Shown piece by piece: positions 17,826 to 25,807 of a DNA stretch of 64,000 nt; position 1 is the stretch's first letter, and the number at the start of each line of letters is the position of its first letter. The stretch is taken from contig CACZEL010000011.1 of NCBI GenBank assembly GCA_902780235.1, forward strand, positions 1 to 64,000, written 5' to 3'. The position numbers and the translations under genes are program-made. This stretch comes from an uncultured Bacteroidales bacterium. Its GTDB lineage: Bacteria > Bacteroidota > Bacteroidia > Bacteroidales > Paludibacteraceae. The notes under the pieces were generated by a model that was not told the origin of the DNA, did no database searches, and was given only the letters and a program-made list of their open reading frames with translations.

Positions 17826-17863
17826 GTTTGACCTTGTTTGATGTTGTTTGAGGGTTTGACGTT
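17826..17863. repeat. Degenerate decamer array (GTTTGACCTT-type)
   Basis: Units GTTTGACCTT, GTTTGATGTT, GTTTGAGG (8 nt), GTTTGACGTT, between rpmE2 and rplI. Confidence 0.75.
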
Positions 17864-17870
17864 GTTAATA

Positions 17871-17910
17871 TTTCAAACTATGTCAAACTATTTCAAACTA
17901 TCTCAAACTT
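17871..17910. repeat. Degenerate decamer array (TTTCAAACTA-type)
   Basis: Four units: TTTCAAACTA, TGTCAAACTA, TTTCAAACTA, TCTCAAACTT. Its core CAAAC is the complement of the GTTTG core of the neighbouring array, so the two could pair. Confidence 0.8.
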
Positions 17911-17915
17911 TTCAT

Positions 17916-18359
17916 TTACTCAGCTACAACATTCAACTTGATCTCAGCTTTTACCTCACGATGCAGACGAGCCTGTGCGGTGTGCTCACCCAACTCTTTG
18001 ATCGGCTCTGCGATCGTGATCACCTTCTTGTCGATGATGATCTCGTTGGCTGCAAGCGCGTCAGCGATGTTTTGGGTGGTTACTGTACCGAAGATCTTTC
18101 CGTCCTCGTTAGCTTTTACTTTAACCTCGATTACGGTCTCTGCCAACTTAGCCTCTAATGCCTGAGCATCAGCCAGGATCTTAGCAGCCTTGTGAGCCTG
18201 TTGTTTGAGGTTCTCAGCCAGTTGCTTGCGGTTGCTCTCATTGGCGATGATAGCAATCTTCTGCGGCAACAGGTAGTTGCGTCCGTAGCCGTCACGTACT
18301 TTAACGATGTCGTTCTTGAAACCCAGATTAGCCAGGTCTTGAATCAATATAACTTCCAT
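17916..18359 (-). CDS. rplI: 50S ribosomal protein L9
   Basis: The 147-aa product starts MEVILIQDLANLGFKNDIVKV and continues with the RDGYGRNYLLP block, the rRNA-binding N-terminal domain of L9. A long helix links it to the C-terminal domain (EDGKIFGTVTTQNIADAL). Length is standard. The gene follows rpsR with a ~80-bp A/T-rich gap that carries repeats, in the conserved order rpsF-rpsR-rplI. Confidence 0.97.
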   Translation of the reverse strand: MEVILIQDLANLGFKNDIVKVRDGYGRNYLLPQKIAIIANESNRKQLAENLKQQAHKAAKILADAQALEAKLAETVIEVKVKANEDGKIFGTVTTQNIADALAANEIIIDKKVITIAEPIKELGEHTAQARLHREVKAEIKLNVVAE

Positions 18360-18400
18360 AATTGTTAATTCTTAATTTAAATGTTAATTACTAAATTCGT

Positions 18401-18442
18401 AATTTTTAATTTTTAATTTTTAATTAATAATTACCAATTACT
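18401..18442. repeat. Degenerate heptamer array (AATTTTT-type)
   Basis: Six 7-nt units: AATTTTT three times, then AATTAAT, AATTACC, AATTACT. The rpsR stop codon (18,438-18,440) lies inside it. Confidence 0.8.
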
Positions 18443-18653
18443 TCATCATATCCGTTACGTAAGGCAGCAATGCCAAGTGGCGTGCTTTCTTAACGGCCTG
18501 AGCAACTTTGCGTTGGAACTTCAACGAAGTACCCGTGATACGACGCGGAAGGATCTTACCTTGCTCGTTCAGGAACTTCTTCAGGAACTCAGGATCTTTG
18601 TAATCGATGTACTTGATACCGCTCTTCTTGAAACGGCAGTACTTTTTCTTCAT
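18438..18653 (-). CDS. rpsR: 30S ribosomal protein S18
   Basis: The 71-aa product contains [18 protein letters not shown] and the C-terminal [20 protein letters not shown] block that binds 16S rRNA next to S6. Length is typical of the short Bacteroidetes form. It lies 12 bp after rpsF, so S6 and S18, which bind as a pair, are made from one transcript. Confidence 0.97.
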   Translation of the reverse strand: MKKKYCRFKKSGIKYIDYKDPEFLKKFLNEQGKILPRRITGTSLKFQRKVAQAVKKARHLALLPYVTDMMK

Positions 18654-18665
18654 TCTGTGCCATGA

Positions 18666-19025
18666 TTAAGCCTCCTCTTCTGCTTTAGGTTGAACTTTAC
18701 CTTTGTTACGACGCTTCTCAGCGTACTCGAATGCGTACTTGTCAAGACGCGTTGTCAGGAAGCGGATTACACGCTCGTCACGACGGAACTCGGTCTCGAG
18801 GGTAGCGATTACTGCAGGCTCTGCATCAAACTGAAGAATGAAGTAGAAACCTGAATTTTTACCTTGGATAGGGTAAGCGAGTTGCTTCAAGCCCCACTCC
18901 TCACGGTTCAGGATGGTACCGCCATTCTGCGTGAGAAGATTCTCGAATTTCTCTACAGCCTCCTTTGTCTGCGGCTCAGACAAAACGGGAGTCAATACGA
19001 AGGCTGTTTCATAATGATTTACCAT
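18666..19025 (-). CDS. rpsF: 30S ribosomal protein S6
   Basis: The 119-aa product shows the S6 pattern: [15 protein letters not shown] at the start, [22 protein letters not shown] as two central strands, and [14 protein letters not shown] before a charged tail ([11 protein letters not shown]). It is the first gene of the ribosomal cluster, behind a consensus promoter at 19,095-19,126 that diverges from the pullulanase promoter. Confidence 0.97.
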   Translation of the reverse strand: MVNHYETAFVLTPVLSEPQTKEAVEKFENLLTQNGGTILNREEWGLKQLAYPIQGKNSGFYFILQFDAEPAVIATLETEFRRDERVIRFLTTRLDKYAFEYAEKRRNKGKVQPKAEEEA

Positions 19026-19094
19026 TGTAGTAAATTGTTAATTTTAATTAGTTAATAATGTTTCTGCTTACGCGCATAGCGCGAAAAAAGCGTG

Positions 19095-19126
19095 CAAAGG
19101 TACTGCTTTTTTTTGATATGACCAAA
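19095..19126 (-). promoter_or_regulatory. Bacteroidetes-type promoter of rpsF-rpsR-rplI-rpmE2
   Basis: TACCTTTG (19,095-19,102) and TTTG (19,123-19,126) on the minus strand, spacer 20. Confidence 0.85.
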
Positions 19127-19172
19127 TTTTTCCAAAGAAAAGTGCATTTTTTTATGCATTTTGTCACTTTTA

Positions 19173-19204
19173 TTTGCATATATGACGGAATTTTTGTACC
19201 TTTG
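19173..19204 (+). promoter_or_regulatory. Bacteroidetes-type promoter of the pullulanase gene
   Basis: TTTG (19,173-19,176), 20 nt, TACCTTTG (19,197-19,204). Confidence 0.85.
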
Positions 19205-19229
19205 CAGCGGCAAATTTTAAGTGAATACT

Positions 19230-21125
19230 ATGAAGAAATTATTTTTGCTTATGCTTTCTGTAGCATTAGTCGCTTGCGCTGCCAGGCAACCGAAAATGGA
19301 GGACGAGTGTCTCTATAGTCCCTCAAAAACCCAATTTGCTTTCTGGTCCAATGTCGCCGAGCAGATGGAAGTCCTCATCTATGGCGAAACGGATTCCTAT
19401 GAGACCGTACCGCTCACCAAAGGCGCGAACGATTTCTGGACTGCGACCGTCAAAGGCGACCTCGCCGGCAAGTTCTATACCGTCCGTTCGTTCCAGAACG
19501 GCGAATGGTCGCTCGAATCTCCGGGTATCTTCGCGAAGGCTGTATCCGTGAACGGGCAAAAAGCCGCTATCATCGACTTCGCCAAGACCAACCCCGAAGG
19601 CTGGGATGCGGACGTTCGTCCTGCCATGCCGGACATGACCGATATCGTCGTCTATGAGACGCACCTGCGCGACTTCACCATGTCGCCTTATTCCGGTGTC
19701 GAGCATAAAGGTAAGTTCCTCGGCCTCACCGAAGAAGCGCCGCTCAATTATCTGAAGGAACTCGGCATCACCCATCTCCAGATCCTGCCCTTCTTTGACT
19801 ACGGCTCCATCGATGAGACGACGCTGGGCAAGAACCGTTACAACTGGGGCTACGATCCGGTGAACTACAACGCACCCGAAGGCGGCTATTCGACCAACCC
19901 GCTCGATCCCTCTGTACGTATCCTCGAAGCAAAACAGATGATCCAGGCCCTGCATAAAGCAGGTATCCGCGTCATTATGGATGTCGTTTATAATCACACG
20001 TACGATGTCATGGGCTGCGCCCTCGGTCGCGTGGTTCCGCAGTATTTCTACCGTCTTAACGAAGATGGCACTTATGCCAACGGTTCGGGTTGCGGCAACG
20101 AGACCGCTTCCGACCATGAGATGTACCGTAAGTTCATGGTAGAATCCGTTTGCTATTGGGCACGCGAGTACCATATCGACGGTTTCCGTTTTGACCTCAT
20201 GGGTATCCATGACCAAGAGACCATGCGTCAGATCCGTGCCGCACTCGACGAGATTGATCCGACGATCCTCACCTATGGTGAAGGTTGGGCTGCCATGTCT
20301 CCTGCTTATCCGTACGAAGAGCTCGCTATGAAACAATGGACCTATAAGATGCCGCGCGTGGGTGCGTTCAGCGATGATATCCGTAATGCCCTCATCGGTA
20401 GCCCCTTTGACCATGACCCGGGTTTTGCTTCCGGCAATCCTGCAGGTGTCAAGGACGTCATGCGTGGTCTGATCGCTTGCCCTGAATGGAGCGGTGAACC
20501 CATGCAACACGTAAGCTATATCACCTGCCATGACAACTACTGCCTCCGCGATCGTATCGAAGTGTCCACGAAAGACGTGAACGAAGAGACCCGCCTGCGC
20601 ATGAATAAACTGGCGCAGACAGCTGTTCTCGTTTCGCAAGGCATGTCCTTCCTCTACGGCGGTGAAGAACTCTACCGCACCAAACAGGGCATAGATAACA
20701 GCTACCAAAGCCCCGATTCAATCAATATCATTCCTTGGGAGAATCTCGAGAAATATGCCGATCTGCACGAATACTACAAGCAGATGATTGCCATCCGTCG
20801 TGCGCACAAAGGCTTCCGTCTCGGTTCTGCTGAGGCCGTTCAAAAGCACGTTGAGTTCCTTGATGCCGACAATGATCAAGTCATCGTTTATCGTATCAAG
20901 GACCTCGAAGGCATTGACACCGCGAAGTCCCTACTTGTCTTCCTCAATGGAAGCGCTGAAGAAGCGACGGTAACGATGCCGGAAGCGGAAGGTAACTATG
21001 TACTGTTGGCTTATGACGGTCACGCGAACGCAGAAGGACTCGATTTCGCTTCGCATGAACAGGAGACCGTTGCTCCTTATTCGGCTACGATCATCGCGGA
21101 ATATCCGCAGCCGGAAGAGGAATAA
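19230..21125 (+). CDS. pulA: Type I pullulanase, lipoprotein (GH13)
   Basis: Pullulanase cuts alpha-1,6 branch points in pullulan, glycogen and amylopectin. I start at the ATG at 19,230 rather than the GTG three codons earlier. The first 20 residues form a lipoprotein signal (LMLSVALVAC, lipobox LVAC), so the 631-aa protein is probably membrane-anchored. A CBM48-like N-terminal domain (about 25-115) is followed by the pullulanase signature YNWGYDP (near 204-210), then GH13 regions MDVVYNHT, GFRFDLMG (nucleophile D322) and YGEGW (acid/base E351), and SYITCHDNYCLRDRI. It has its own promoter. Together with malQ at 52.4 kb it points to storage or dietary starch use. Confidence 0.93.
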   Translation: MKKLFLLMLSVALVACAARQPKMEDECLYSPSKTQFAFWSNVAEQMEVLIYGETDSYETVPLTKGANDFWTATVKGDLAGKFYTVRSFQNGEWSLESPGIFAKAVSVNGQKAAIIDFAKTNPEGWDADVRPAMPDMTDIVVYETHLRDFTMSPYSGVEHKGKFLGLTEEAPLNYLKELGITHLQILPFFDYGSIDETTLGKNRYNWGYDPVNYNAPEGGYSTNPLDPSVRILEAKQMIQALHKAGIRVIMDVVYNHTYDVMGCALGRVVPQYFYRLNEDGTYANGSGCGNETASDHEMYRKFMVESVCYWAREYHIDGFRFDLMGIHDQETMRQIRAALDEIDPTILTYGEGWAAMSPAYPYEELAMKQWTYKMPRVGAFSDDIRNALIGSPFDHDPGFASGNPAGVKDVMRGLIACPEWSGEPMQHVSYITCHDNYCLRDRIEVSTKDVNEETRLRMNKLAQTAVLVSQGMSFLYGGEELYRTKQGIDNSYQSPDSINIIPWENLEKYADLHEYYKQMIAIRRAHKGFRLGSAEAVQKHVEFLDADNDQVIVYRIKDLEGIDTAKSLLVFLNGSAEEATVTMPEAEGNYVLLAYDGHANAEGLDFASHEQETVAPYSATIIAEYPQPEEE

Positions 21126-21127
21126 CC

Positions 21128-21155
21128 TGTAACCGGTAACCCCTTACCCATTAAT
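21128..21155. repeat. Weak heptamer array between pulA and uvrB
   Basis: Units TGTAACC, GGTAACC, CCTTACC, CATTAAT between two convergent stop codons. Shorter and weaker than the other arrays. Confidence 0.45.
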
Positions 21156-23162
21156 CGCCTGAAGGCGATTCTGCATTTCAAGCATTTCATCTCGTAGGAA
21201 AGCGGCGGTCTCAAAGTCCGTCGCTTTTGCTGCTGCGAGCATCTGTTTGCGTTTCTCGTCAATGGCTTTCTCTAAAGCTTTGGCGTTCATCTTCTGCCAA
21301 TCCGCATTCTTCCAGCCTTCCTTGATCGATGCTTCCAAGCGTTTCTTCTCTTCCTCCGGATCGTGATACAAGCCTGCGAGCGCACTGGTGTTGATCTCTT
21401 TCTTGATCGGCGTCGGCGTAATGCCGTGCTCCTCGTTATACTTCATCTGAATCGCCCTGCGTCGATTGGTCTCATTGATCGTAGCCTGCATGGCAGGAGT
21501 GATCTTATCGCCGTAGAGCACAGCCTTACCATGTATATGTCGTGCTGCACGACCGACCGTCTGTGTCAGACTTCGTTGATCGCGCAAGAATCCTGTCTTG
21601 TCGGCATCAAGGATTGCTACCAGACTCACTTCAGGCAAGTCCAATCCTTCGCGCAGCAGGTTCACACCCACCAACACATCGTACTCACCTTTCCGCAGAT
21701 CCTCCATGATCTTTACACGCTCAATGGTGTCAATATCCGAATGGATATAAGCCGACTTAATCCTGTATTTCCGCAGGTACTCATCCAGTTCCTCCGCCAT
21801 TCGTTTGGTCAAGGTTGTCACGAGGCAGCGCTCATTCCTATGAATACGGAATTTAATCTCGTCCATCAGGTCATCCACCTGATCCTTTGTCGGACGCACC
21901 TCAATCTCCGGATCCAGCAAGCCTGTCGGACGAATCAGTTGATCGATCACAATACCTTCGCTTCGCTCCAACTCATACTCGTCCGGTGTCGCAGATACAT
22001 AGATCGTCTGACCTGTCTTCTGTTCGAACTCATCGAACTTCAACGGCCGATTATCCCGTGCTGCAGGAAGACGGAAACCGTACGTCACCAAATTATCCTT
22101 ACGTGCCTTATCGCCGCCGTACATACCGCGTATCTGCGGCACAGTGACGTGACTCTCATCAATAACCAGCAACATATCTTTCGGGAAATAATCGAGCAGG
22201 CAATAGGGTGGTGTACCCGGTTCGCGTCCGTCGAAATACCTACTGTAGTTCTCTACGCCCGTACAGTAACCCAACTCATCCAGCATCTCGAGATCGTACT
22301 TCACGCGTTCTTCGATACGCTTAGCGTACAGTTCTTCGCCCAAATCAATAAAATATTCAATCTGTTTCGCCAGATCAGCCTTGATCTGTTCCTTTGCAGC
22401 TGCAATCCGTTCGGCACTTGTCAAGAAAATCGTTGCCGGACTCAGGTTATACTGATCAAACTCTTCAATAACCTGTCCGCTTATCGGATCGACGGTTAGA
22501 ATCGCATCTATCTCATTACCGAAAAACTCGATTCGTACTAAATAGTCCGCATAAGCCAGCGCTATATCGATCGTATCGCCCTTCACTCTAAATCGTCCAC
22601 GCGCCAACTCAATGTCATTACGCACGTACTGTGCACCCACGAGTTGTTTGAGCAATGTGTCCATCGGGATTTCTGTGCCGCGTTTCAATTCAATCACGTT
22701 CGCCGTGAAGTCTTGCGGGCTGCCCAAACCATAAATACAACTGACGGAAGAGACAATAATTACATCCTTTCGTCCGCTCAATAAGGCAGCAACGGCACTT
22801 AGCCTCAACCGGTCGATCTCTTCGTTGATGCTCAGATCTTTATCGATATAGGTGTCCGTACTCGGGATATAGGCTTCCGGCTGGTAGTAATCGTAGTAAC
22901 TCACGAAATACTCCACCGCATTATGCGGAAAGAACGCCTTCATCTCGGAGTATAACTGTGCCGCTAGGGTCTTGTTATGGCTCATGATCAAGGTTGGTCT
23001 ATTCAATTCCTTAATCACATTAGCTACCGTAAACGTCTTTCCGCTTCCGGTCACGCCCAGCAATACCTGCGCTTGAGCGCCGGCTTTCACGCCTTCCACC
23101 AATGCCTTTATCGCTTCCGGCTGGTCTCCTGTCGGTTTATATGGACTCTCGAGTTTAAACAA
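21144..23162 (-). CDS. uvrB: UvrABC excision nuclease subunit B
   Basis: UvrB is the damage-verifying helicase of nucleotide excision repair. The 672-aa product has the Walker A motif GVTGSGKTF (about residue 39), the beta-hairpin region YYDYYQPEAYIP (near 92), helicase motifs through GVNLLREGLDLPEV and QTVGRAARH, and a C-terminal UVR domain (AAKATDFETAAFLRDEM). Length is standard. It is a single gene convergent with pulA; an A/T-rich stretch with ATATATATT repeats precedes it. Confidence 0.98.
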   Translation of the reverse strand: MFKLESPYKPTGDQPEAIKALVEGVKAGAQAQVLLGVTGSGKTFTVANVIKELNRPTLIMSHNKTLAAQLYSEMKAFFPHNAVEYFVSYYDYYQPEAYIPSTDTYIDKDLSINEEIDRLRLSAVAALLSGRKDVIIVSSVSCIYGLGSPQDFTANVIELKRGTEIPMDTLLKQLVGAQYVRNDIELARGRFRVKGDTIDIALAYADYLVRIEFFGNEIDAILTVDPISGQVIEEFDQYNLSPATIFLTSAERIAAAKEQIKADLAKQIEYFIDLGEELYAKRIEERVKYDLEMLDELGYCTGVENYSRYFDGREPGTPPYCLLDYFPKDMLLVIDESHVTVPQIRGMYGGDKARKDNLVTYGFRLPAARDNRPLKFDEFEQKTGQTIYVSATPDEYELERSEGIVIDQLIRPTGLLDPEIEVRPTKDQVDDLMDEIKFRIHRNERCLVTTLTKRMAEELDEYLRKYRIKSAYIHSDIDTIERVKIMEDLRKGEYDVLVGVNLLREGLDLPEVSLVAILDADKTGFLRDQRSLTQTVGRAARHIHGKAVLYGDKITPAMQATINETNRRRAIQMKYNEEHGITPTPIKKEINTSALAGLYHDPEEEKKRLEASIKEGWKNADWQKMNAKALEKAIDEKRKQMLAAAKATDFETAAFLRDEMLEMQNRLQAING

Positions 23163-23264
23163 AATTCAAAATCACGGGATAATATATATTAATATATATT
23201 ATAAGGGTGGGTATGATACGATATACCCTCGAAACACTCTCGATATGTTACCAATGAAAACAAA

Positions 23265-23286
23265 AGGGGAACCTTTCGGACCCCCT
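23265..23286 (-). terminator. Hairpin terminator after rplS
   Basis: Stem AGGGG / CCCCT with inner pairing around ACCTTTCGG; on the minus strand TTTTGTTTT follows. Confidence 0.75.
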
Positions 23287-23301
23287 GTTTGTTTGAGCTT
23301 T

Positions 23302-23655
23302 TTACTTAACGCGGCGCTCTTGAATGCGGGCTTTCTTGCCCGTACGCTCACGTAGGTAGTACAGTTTCGCACGACGTACTTTACCGTACTTGTTGATTGT
23401 AATGCTCTCGATGAAGGGGCTGTCCATCGGGAAGATACGCTCTACACCAACGTTGCCGCTCATCTTACGAACTGTGAAGCGTTTCTTGTCACCGCTACCG
23501 TGGATGCAGATTACATCGCCGCGGAACTCTTGAACACGCTCTTTGTTACCTTCTTTAATACGGTAGCCTACCGTAATTTGGTCACCTGCCTTGAATGCAG
23601 GGAATTCTTTCTTCTCGCCGGCAAATGCTTGCTCAGCTACTTTAATCAAATCCAT
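23302..23655 (-). CDS. rplS: 50S ribosomal protein L19
   Basis: I choose the ATG at 23,655 (MDLIKVAEQAF), because the longer ORF runs into the leader. The 117-aa protein contains FKAGDQITVGYRIKEGNKERVQ, FRGDVICIHGSG, FTVRKMSGNVGVERIFP and the end block KLYYLRERTGKKARI, all diagnostic of L19 at the subunit interface. It is monocistronic with its own promoter and terminator. Confidence 0.97.
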   Translation of the reverse strand: MDLIKVAEQAFAGEKKEFPAFKAGDQITVGYRIKEGNKERVQEFRGDVICIHGSGDKKRFTVRKMSGNVGVERIFPMDSPFIESITINKYGKVRRAKLYYLRERTGKKARIQERRVK

Positions 23656-23770
23656 TTCGTTTGTTTTATTATGGATTAGTAATAACATATCGGGCATATA
23701 CTACTATTCGGTCGAACCTATTGCAATCGCCAGAGGCGCGATATGTGTGCTTTTTATGCGAAAAAGCGTG

Positions 23771-23802
23771 CAAAATTACTACAAATATTTTAAATATGCA
23801 AA
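23771..23802 (-). promoter_or_regulatory. Bacteroidetes-type promoter of rplS
   Basis: TAATTTTG (23,771-23,778) and TTTG (23,799-23,802) on the minus strand, spacer 20; the leader is about 110 nt. Confidence 0.8.
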
Positions 23803-23825
23803 TATTTTGCTAAAAAAATGATTTT

Positions 23826-25577
23826 TTACTCTATTTTTACCACTTGACCGGTAATACTATACGCTTTTCCTGCACGAATAATGATGATCTGACCGTTATG
23901 CAGCACTTTCTTGCACTCCGTCTCCGGCTCGATGGTAAACCAACCTGTCGTTGTCCCACCTTCTCCCGGATCCTCATCCTCCGGATCATCTCCTTCGGGA
24001 TCTTGCTCCTCAGGCTTGTTATTCGTAATAGTGATAGTTCCGTCTGCTGTTCCGCGTATATACAAATACCCTTCAGGAGTCACTCGTTCTGCCCAACTAT
24101 CAAGTGTAGTGCTATCAACTGTCCATGTTTCACCTCCACGCTGGGTTGATTTGTATAGTACACAGCGTTTTTTTGTTGCATTGGTGCTCCATCGAAGAGT
24201 GAACTCGCAGGTGTCCGCGATAAACAGGTTTTGTATATCATTGCTGTTATTGTTGGCGCAACAAATCTGCATGTCATAACCCGCTATGTCTTCGTAGTAT
24301 AAACGTATTATCTGAGATCTTTTGATCATCTCTGCTCTACCCGGTCGCAAGCGAAGAGAAGATACTACGCACGAAGATGCATCAAGTGTATGAGGCGTGA
24401 GAATGAAACTATCTCGTGAGCATTCAAAGCGTATATAGAGTATGGAACTTGATGTCTTTTGACGAATCAAGTTCATCTCAGGTTTGGACCATTGTAGTAC
24501 GCGCCGTGTACTATCTTCCAAGTTAAACTTAAACGTATCTAAAGGTTCTTCTTCAGGCGAAGCATATAGATATAACTTCACTACCTTACGGGTATTAGCG
24601 ATCCATTCGACACTTTCCCATTCGGTCGGGAAACAGTAGAACGCTGTATCTGCAACAGATACCTTCTCCTGTTTGTTATAACGAAGTAGTGTTGATCCCT
24701 TCAAATCCGGAATCAACGGGCGGGTGAATAAACGGCCTTCTTCGGGACATACCACGCGGGCATAAAGGAAACCGGCGGTGTCCTGCGTACCATTATTAGC
24801 TGCGTCAGTCATGAGGCTCTTGGATAGATGAATCTCTCCGTTGGCAGGGATGTCGTAGAAGTCCCATACGTTTCCGGCATCGGCTCTTGCAGGGAAATTG
24901 CAATCATCTCCGGCTACCCAGATACGTACATCTTGAGTTCCCTCCCAGTACAATGCCATACTGTCCGCTTCGTTTAACCAATCCTTATAAGGAATGATAT
25001 AGGAAATTAACGTATCGTTTGCCAATACATGCGTACTATCTACCAATCGCAACCAACGTGCGTCTCTAAAGCATGCCTGACTACTGGTGTCCTGTTCCAG
25101 TAAAGCCGTTCCTGCACAAGGTATCACTACCTTTACGTAAGCCTCAACATTATAGTCTACGCCGATCAACTGCAATCGGTTGCGATAGGACTTACCTAAT
25201 TTGAGGTGGTGTGTATAATGCCCGTTCTCAAAAGTCGTTTCGCAACCCAAGGACATCGGTACGGATATGCCATATTTAGCTGTATCTTGAACCAAGGCCT
25301 CTACGTTCGGATCGTCATATACGCCCGGTGTACAAGTCAAGTCTGCCCATACCTGAGGCGGCTCACTGCAGGTCGGATCCAAAGACGTAATATATACGTC
25401 CATCGGCAGGTCAAAAGTCCATGCGGAGTAGTAATACGTTCCTGCCGACTCAATCGTGTCCTCGTAATGCGTACCTACCGGTTGCGCCAGATGACAGAAC
25501 GATTGAGCTTCTACGCACGTGTACGCGAGCGCGTTCAGTATTATAAATAATATATATCTACGCATAATTTTTCGCAT
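23826..25577 (-). CDS. Secreted protein, paralogue of the 4,313-6,124 product
   Basis: The 583-aa product has a signal peptide (RRYILFIILNALAYTCVEAQ). Two start codons are possible, 25,577 and 25,565; the latter leaves a cleaner signal peptide. The mature N-terminus aligns with the 603-aa protein at 4,313-6,124 (TFDLP, CTPGVYDD), as do several later strands such as the WxxRVTPEGYLYIR segment near residue 500. An acidic linker (EEQDPEGDDPEDEDPGEG) precedes the C-terminal motif QIIIIRAGKAYSITGQVVK. It is the third gene of an operon with the 1,011-aa protein and a small peptide. A strong hairpin lies directly before its start. Function unknown. Confidence 0.75.
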   Translation of the reverse strand: MRKIMRRYILFIILNALAYTCVEAQSFCHLAQPVGTHYEDTIESAGTYYYSAWTFDLPMDVYITSLDPTCSEPPQVWADLTCTPGVYDDPNVEALVQDTAKYGISVPMSLGCETTFENGHYTHHLKLGKSYRNRLQLIGVDYNVEAYVKVVIPCAGTALLEQDTSSQACFRDARWLRLVDSTHVLANDTLISYIIPYKDWLNEADSMALYWEGTQDVRIWVAGDDCNFPARADAGNVWDFYDIPANGEIHLSKSLMTDAANNGTQDTAGFLYARVVCPEEGRLFTRPLIPDLKGSTLLRYNKQEKVSVADTAFYCFPTEWESVEWIANTRKVVKLYLYASPEEEPLDTFKFNLEDSTRRVLQWSKPEMNLIRQKTSSSILYIRFECSRDSFILTPHTLDASSCVVSSLRLRPGRAEMIKRSQIIRLYYEDIAGYDMQICCANNNSNDIQNLFIADTCEFTLRWSTNATKKRCVLYKSTQRGGETWTVDSTTLDSWAERVTPEGYLYIRGTADGTITITNNKPEEQDPEGDDPEDEDPGEGGTTTGWFTIEPETECKKVLHNGQIIIIRAGKAYSITGQVVKIE

Positions 25578-25580
25578 AAT

Positions 25581-25610
25581 AGTAACTGCACCCTTTGGAG
25601 TGCAGTTACT
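25581..25610 (-). promoter_or_regulatory. Intercistronic hairpin just before the 583-aa protein start
   Basis: Perfect 11-bp stem AGTAACTGCAC / GTGCAGTTACT with an 8-nt loop, without a T-run. It ends 3 bases upstream of the first possible start codon (25,577). It could limit ribosome access or mark an mRNA processing or stability site; it is not a normal terminator. Confidence 0.65.
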
Positions 25611-25634
25611 ATCACTTGAGTCAATAATTCGAGT

Positions 25635-25775
25635 TTAAGGATTGATGAATTGACCTGCACCCGGATCATTATTGGTGGGAATGGCAGGATCCTGTCCCGG
25701 ACTTACAGTCTGCATTACCATGCCGCTTACGAATGCAACAACTTCAGTTGCGGGGGTATTATAATTCTTTTTCAT
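25635..25775 (-). CDS. Small peptide (46 aa) with K-x-Y-x-x-P start, member 2
   Basis: The ORF begins MKKNYNTPATEVVAFVSG and ends with a Pro/Asn/Gly-rich tail (PTNNDPGAGQFINP). It has no signal peptide. It lies 32 bases after the 1,011-aa protein gene and 57 bases before the 583-aa protein gene, the same position as the peptide at 6,124-6,252 in the paralogous operon. The start pattern M-K-K-x-Y-x-x-P and the following Val-rich stretch match the two other small ORFs. The conserved position between paralogous gene pairs is the best sign that it is expressed. Function unknown. Confidence 0.7.
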   Translation of the reverse strand: MKKNYNTPATEVVAFVSGMVMQTVSPGQDPAIPTNNDPGAGQFINP

Positions 25776-25807
25776 ATCGCAATATGTTTGTTGATTATAC
25801 ATGTTAA

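Noticed and set aside
19323..20708. 461-aa open frame antisense to pulA
   Set aside because: Shadow of the pullulanase gene; no own promoter or recognised domain.
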